Assembly (NCBI GenBank): GCA_009667805.1
Contig: CM019063.1
Location: forward strand, 404,680,959 to 404,744,958
Direction of reading: 5' to 3'
Source: Leptobrachium leishanense
Lineage: Eukaryota > Chordata > Amphibia > Anura > Megophryidae
DNA: 64,000 bases
A program made the translations under genes and the position numbers. Numbering within the stretch: position 1 is the first letter of the stretch; each line of letters begins with the position of its first letter. The notes under the pieces are model-generated. The model was given only the letters and a program-made list of their open reading frames with translations. It did no database searches and was not told the DNA's origin. Shown here piece after piece: positions 61,395-64,000 of the stretch.

Positions 61395-62420
61395 GGTGAG
61401 CTGGGGACAATATCCATGACACTGGGGGGACAATATCCATGACACGGGGGGGCAATATCCATGAGACCTGGGGGGCAATATCCATGACACTGGGGGGACA
61501 ATATCCATGACACTGGGGGGGACACTATCCATGACACGGGGGGCAATATCCATGAGACCTGAGGGGCAATATCCATGAGACCTGGGGGCACAATCAATGA
61601 GACCTGGGGGCAATTTCCATGAGACCTGGGGGCAATATGCATGAGACCTGGGGGGCAATTTCCATGAGACCTGGGGGCAATTTCTATGAGACCTGGGGGC
61701 AATATCCATGAGACCTGGGGGCAATATGCATGAGACCTGGGGGGCAATTTCCATGAGACCTGGGGGCAATTTCCATGAGACCTGGGGGCAATTTCCATGA
61801 GACCTGGGGGGCAATTTCCATGAGACCTGGGGGGCAATATCCATGAGACCTGGGGGCAATATCCATGAGACCTGGGGGCACAATAAATGAGACCTGAGGG
61901 CAATTTCCATGACACCTGGGGGGCAATATGCATGAGACCTGGGGGCAATATCCATGAGACCTGGGGCAATATCCATGAGACCTGGGGGGCAATATCCATG
62001 AGACCTGGGGCAATATGCATGAGTCCTGGGGGCAATTTCCATGAGACCTGGGGGCAATAGCCATGAGACCTGGGGGGCAATTTCCATGAGACCTGGGGGC
62101 AATAGCCATGAGACCTGGCGGGCATTATCCATGAGACCTGGGGGTGGGCAATATCCATGAGACCTGGGGGGCAATATCCATGAGACCTGGGGGGGCAATA
62201 TCCATGAGAACTGGGGGGCATTATCCATGATAGCAGGGGGGGCATTATCCATGAGACCTGGGGGCATTATCAATGAGAGCTGGGGGCATTATCCATGAGA
62301 GCTGGGGGGCATTATCCATGAGAGCTGGGGGGCATTATCCATACGAGCTGGGGGCAATATATACCCATATGAGCTGGGGGCAATTATATCCATGTGAACT
62401 GGGGAAAATATATCCATTAT
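61395..62420 (+). repeat. 23-26-bp tandem array, about 40 copies
   Basis: The unit is GAGACCTGGGGGCAATATCC plus AT, with variants (TTTCCAT, ATGCAT, CACTGGGGGGAC). Long frames over it (MDIAPRSHGYCP-like) are artefacts of tandem repetition. The unit resembles that of 55618-56045. Confidence 0.92.
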
Positions 62421-62421
62421 A

Positions 62422-62535
62422 ACCAGTGCTGTGCATATTATTCTGGGGGCTCAGTGCTGTGCATATTATTCTGGGGGCTCAGTGCTGTGTATGTTATCCT
62501 GGGGATTCAGCGCTGTGTATATAATTCTGGGGGGG
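62422..62535 (+). repeat. 28-bp tandem array, about 4 copies
   Basis: The unit is CAGTGCTGTGCATATTATTC plus TGGGGGCT. It directly follows the larger array within the same hAT-like element. Confidence 0.8.
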
Positions 62536-62805
62536 GGTCTGTGCCTGGATATATATATATATTGCGTTAGTCCAGTTGCCACAATCACGAGTATACCTGT
62601 ACGTAGTGATACCTTTCACTGATCAGTATAGTTTCCAGTTTACACTCTTGAAAGCTTGTCTTTTAAATGTAAAGTTAACCCAATAAAAATGTTATCACCA
62701 CGTACTGCTATACTCGTAATATATATATATATTTTCTTCAGGTAATAGGGGTTGTGGAATTTGTGGGTGAGTTCCCTCACTTTTTTTCCCAGGACTTGAC
62801 CCCTG

Positions 62806-63132
62806 CGAATACCCCAACCAAAGACCAGAAGACAAGTCCGTGAGTTTCTGGGAGCTGCAGGCTTCTGCCGACTGTGGATCCCCAACTTCGCAGATATTGC
62901 CAAACCCCTTCATCAAGCCACAAAGGGGGGAGAACAGGATCCCTTCCACTGGGAAGAAGAACAAACAGCAGCTTTCCTAAAATTAAAGACACTATTAATG
63001 GAAGCTCCTGCGCTGGGACTGCCAGATCACTGCAAGCCCTTCCAGCTGTATTTGCATGAACACAATCAAACAGCAACGGGAGTGCTAATCCAAAATTTTG
63101 GCTCATGGCTAAGGCCTGTGGCCTATCTCTCT
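62806..63132 (+). pseudogene. pol: Endogenous retrovirus RT, connection segment
   Basis: One frame resumes the polymerase: VREFLGAAGFCRLWIPNFA, then KPLHQATKGGEQDPFHW and ALGLPDHCKPFQLYLHE, the thumb/connection region of gamma-type RT leading to RNase H. It ends at SWLRPVAYLS, where a Gypsy LTR begins at 63133. RNase H, integrase and env are absent from the window. Confidence 0.88.
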
Positions 63133-64000
63133 GTAATGCAGGGTTTGAGTCCCCTGTGAAGTGTGAGTATGGAACCCAATGGCAAGCTGTGGGTAAGGAA
63201 ATCAGGAGACGATGGAGAGTAAAGCAATCTTTAGTGAATCATGAATAGAAACTGAAGTCCAGAAAACAATACGGTCAAAAGGTTGGAATGAAATTCGTAG
63301 GCAAGTCCCAGAAAGAACAACAGGAAATAACGAAGAAGGCAGGCGTAGTCGGTGGCACAATCCGGGTCGAAGGGTTGAAGGCAGGCGTAGTCGGTGGCAC
63401 AATCCGGGTCGAAGAGTTGAAGAAGGCAGGCGTAGTCGGTGGCACAATCCGGGTCGAAGGGTTGAAGGCAGGTGTAGTCGGTGGCACAATCCGGGTCGAA
63501 GGGTTGAAGAAGGCAGGCGTAGTCGGTGGCACAATCCGGGTCGAAGGGTTGAAGAAGGCATGCGTAGTCGGTGGCACAATCCGGGTCGAAAGGTTGAAGA
63601 AGGCAGGCGTAGTCGGTGGCACAATCCGGGTCGAAGGGTTGAAAAAGGTGGCGTAGTCGGTGGCACGATCCGGGTCAAAGGGTTGAAGATAACGTGGTCA
63701 AAGGATACGAGGAGCACTAGGAAACTGAGGCGGGAGGCACAGTAGAACCTGGTTAATGTGCTGGGAAGGAAGGCGGAATTAAATAGGGTTCATGGGATCA
63801 TGGAAATACCTTTCACCTGGGTATTGGAGGTGGAGTTGAGGTACCTGGAGTTTTGGTAGGTCAATGGGAGGCATTCGAGGATCTCCAGAGCAGGTGCCAT
63901 GCAGTACCCCTAATCGGCCAGCTGAGGGCGCCACAGTACCTGGTTTTATACTACTTAGGAGAGTTTGTTCTCGCGCGTGCGCACTTTCCTCTTCAGGACT
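63133..64000 (-). mobile_element. Gypsy-type LTR, partial, inserted in the retrovirus
   Basis: It starts TGTAATGCAGGGTTTGAG. It aligns with the LTR edge at 45882 (TGTGATGCAGGGGTTGGG), sharing GAACCxxATGGCAAGC and the minisatellite further in. It runs off the window end, so orientation (minus) is taken from the other LTR. Confidence 0.65.
63331..63680 (+). repeat. 42-45-bp minisatellite, about 8 copies, in LTR
   Basis: The unit is GAAGAAGGCAGGCGTAGTCG continuing GTGGCACAATCCGGGTCGAA. Copies alternate between 45 and 42 bp (loss of GAA). Frames on both strands stay open because both periods are multiples of three; none is a gene. A shorter degenerate version is in the LTR at 46083-46230. Confidence 0.92.

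Larger units (their letters stand above)
61141..62805. mobile_element. Satellite-bearing hAT-like element, inside retroviral RT
   Basis: Ends CAGGGCTCGAG and CTTGACCCCTG are imperfect inverted repeats. An exact 8-bp duplication CGAATACC is at 61133-61140 and 62806-62813, and the retroviral RT frame continues across the empty site (RIPQPKTRRQ). The 1.66-kb interior has GC-rich inverted segments (GAACGGCGTTCCCGC; CGGCGGCCGCGTGC mirrored by GCACGCGGCCGCC), a roughly 1-kb tandem array, a second 28-bp array and AT repeats. No transposase frame. Confidence 0.85.

Noticed and set aside
61082..62273. Open frames of 320-390 codons on the minus strand
   Set aside because: They read the satellite array (repeating SHGYCPPG-like residues) and cross the retroviral and hAT-like boundaries, so they are not genes.
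63202..63745. Overlapping frames on both strands of the 45-bp repeat
   Set aside because: Periods divisible by three keep all frames open; no coding evidence.

Overview
The window is vertebrate nuclear DNA, almost certainly from a large-genome amphibian (probably a frog). Three things suggest this: a split LSM6 gene with GT-AG introns, the density and mix of transposable elements (Penelope-like elements, Rex1/CR1 and L2 LINEs, Gypsy chromovirus, gamma-type endogenous retrovirus, hAT, piggyBac-like and TA-target MITEs), and frog-like L2 and CR1 3' tails. There is no prokaryotic gene structure. The species call is inference.

Host genes. LSM6 (U6 snRNA-associated Sm-like protein) lies on the minus strand. 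I could place all three coding exons (41313-41406, 40149-40262, 35870-35904; 243 nt, 80 aa plus stop), a likely 5' non-coding exon ending at 44652 and a poly(A) signal near 35420. Further along the same strand, 13623-13842 is one exon of a reeler-domain gene, most likely REELD1. That fits my recollection that LSM6 and REELD1 are neighbours on human 4q31. A second possible exon on that strand is at 28837-29000. The third LSM6 intron is filled by a LINE that was itself hit by two MITEs, followed by a Rex1/CR1 LINE copy.

Left part (1-11.5 kb). A Gypsy-type LTR element (LTR end, zinc-knuckle gag remnant, minisatellites, partial second LTR) surrounds a minus-strand Penelope-like element (PLE). Its right LTR cuts into a hAT transposase gene. 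That hAT also carries a TA-target MITE in its coding region and a Rex1/CR1 LINE in its 5' part, so four element classes are stacked here.

Middle (11.5-45 kb). Host sequence is interspersed with non-autonomous elements. Many can be delimited by target-site duplications read directly from the sequence: 8 bp for hAT, TTAA for piggyBac-like, TA for mariner-like, 5 bp for LTRs and 12-16 bp for retroposons.

Right part (45-64 kb). A 5'-truncated Gypsy chromovirus (minus strand) has its 3' LTR split by two Penelope-like elements in head-to-head orientation. They form a 2.87-kb perfect-looking palindrome, and both copies encode the same intact 696-residue reverse transcriptase/GIY-YIG protein. The whole unit is flanked by one 14-bp duplication, as if it inserted in a single event. 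Next come a satellite-bearing hAT-like repeat, then a degenerate gamma-type endogenous retrovirus (LTR, tRNA-Pro-like primer site, gag, protease, RT). Its RT is split by a second satellite-bearing hAT-like element with an exact 8-bp duplication. The window ends in another Gypsy LTR that carries a 45-bp minisatellite.

The most interesting observations are the one-event palindromic PLE pair with a one-sided 3' tail and the satellite arrays housed inside hAT-type elements.
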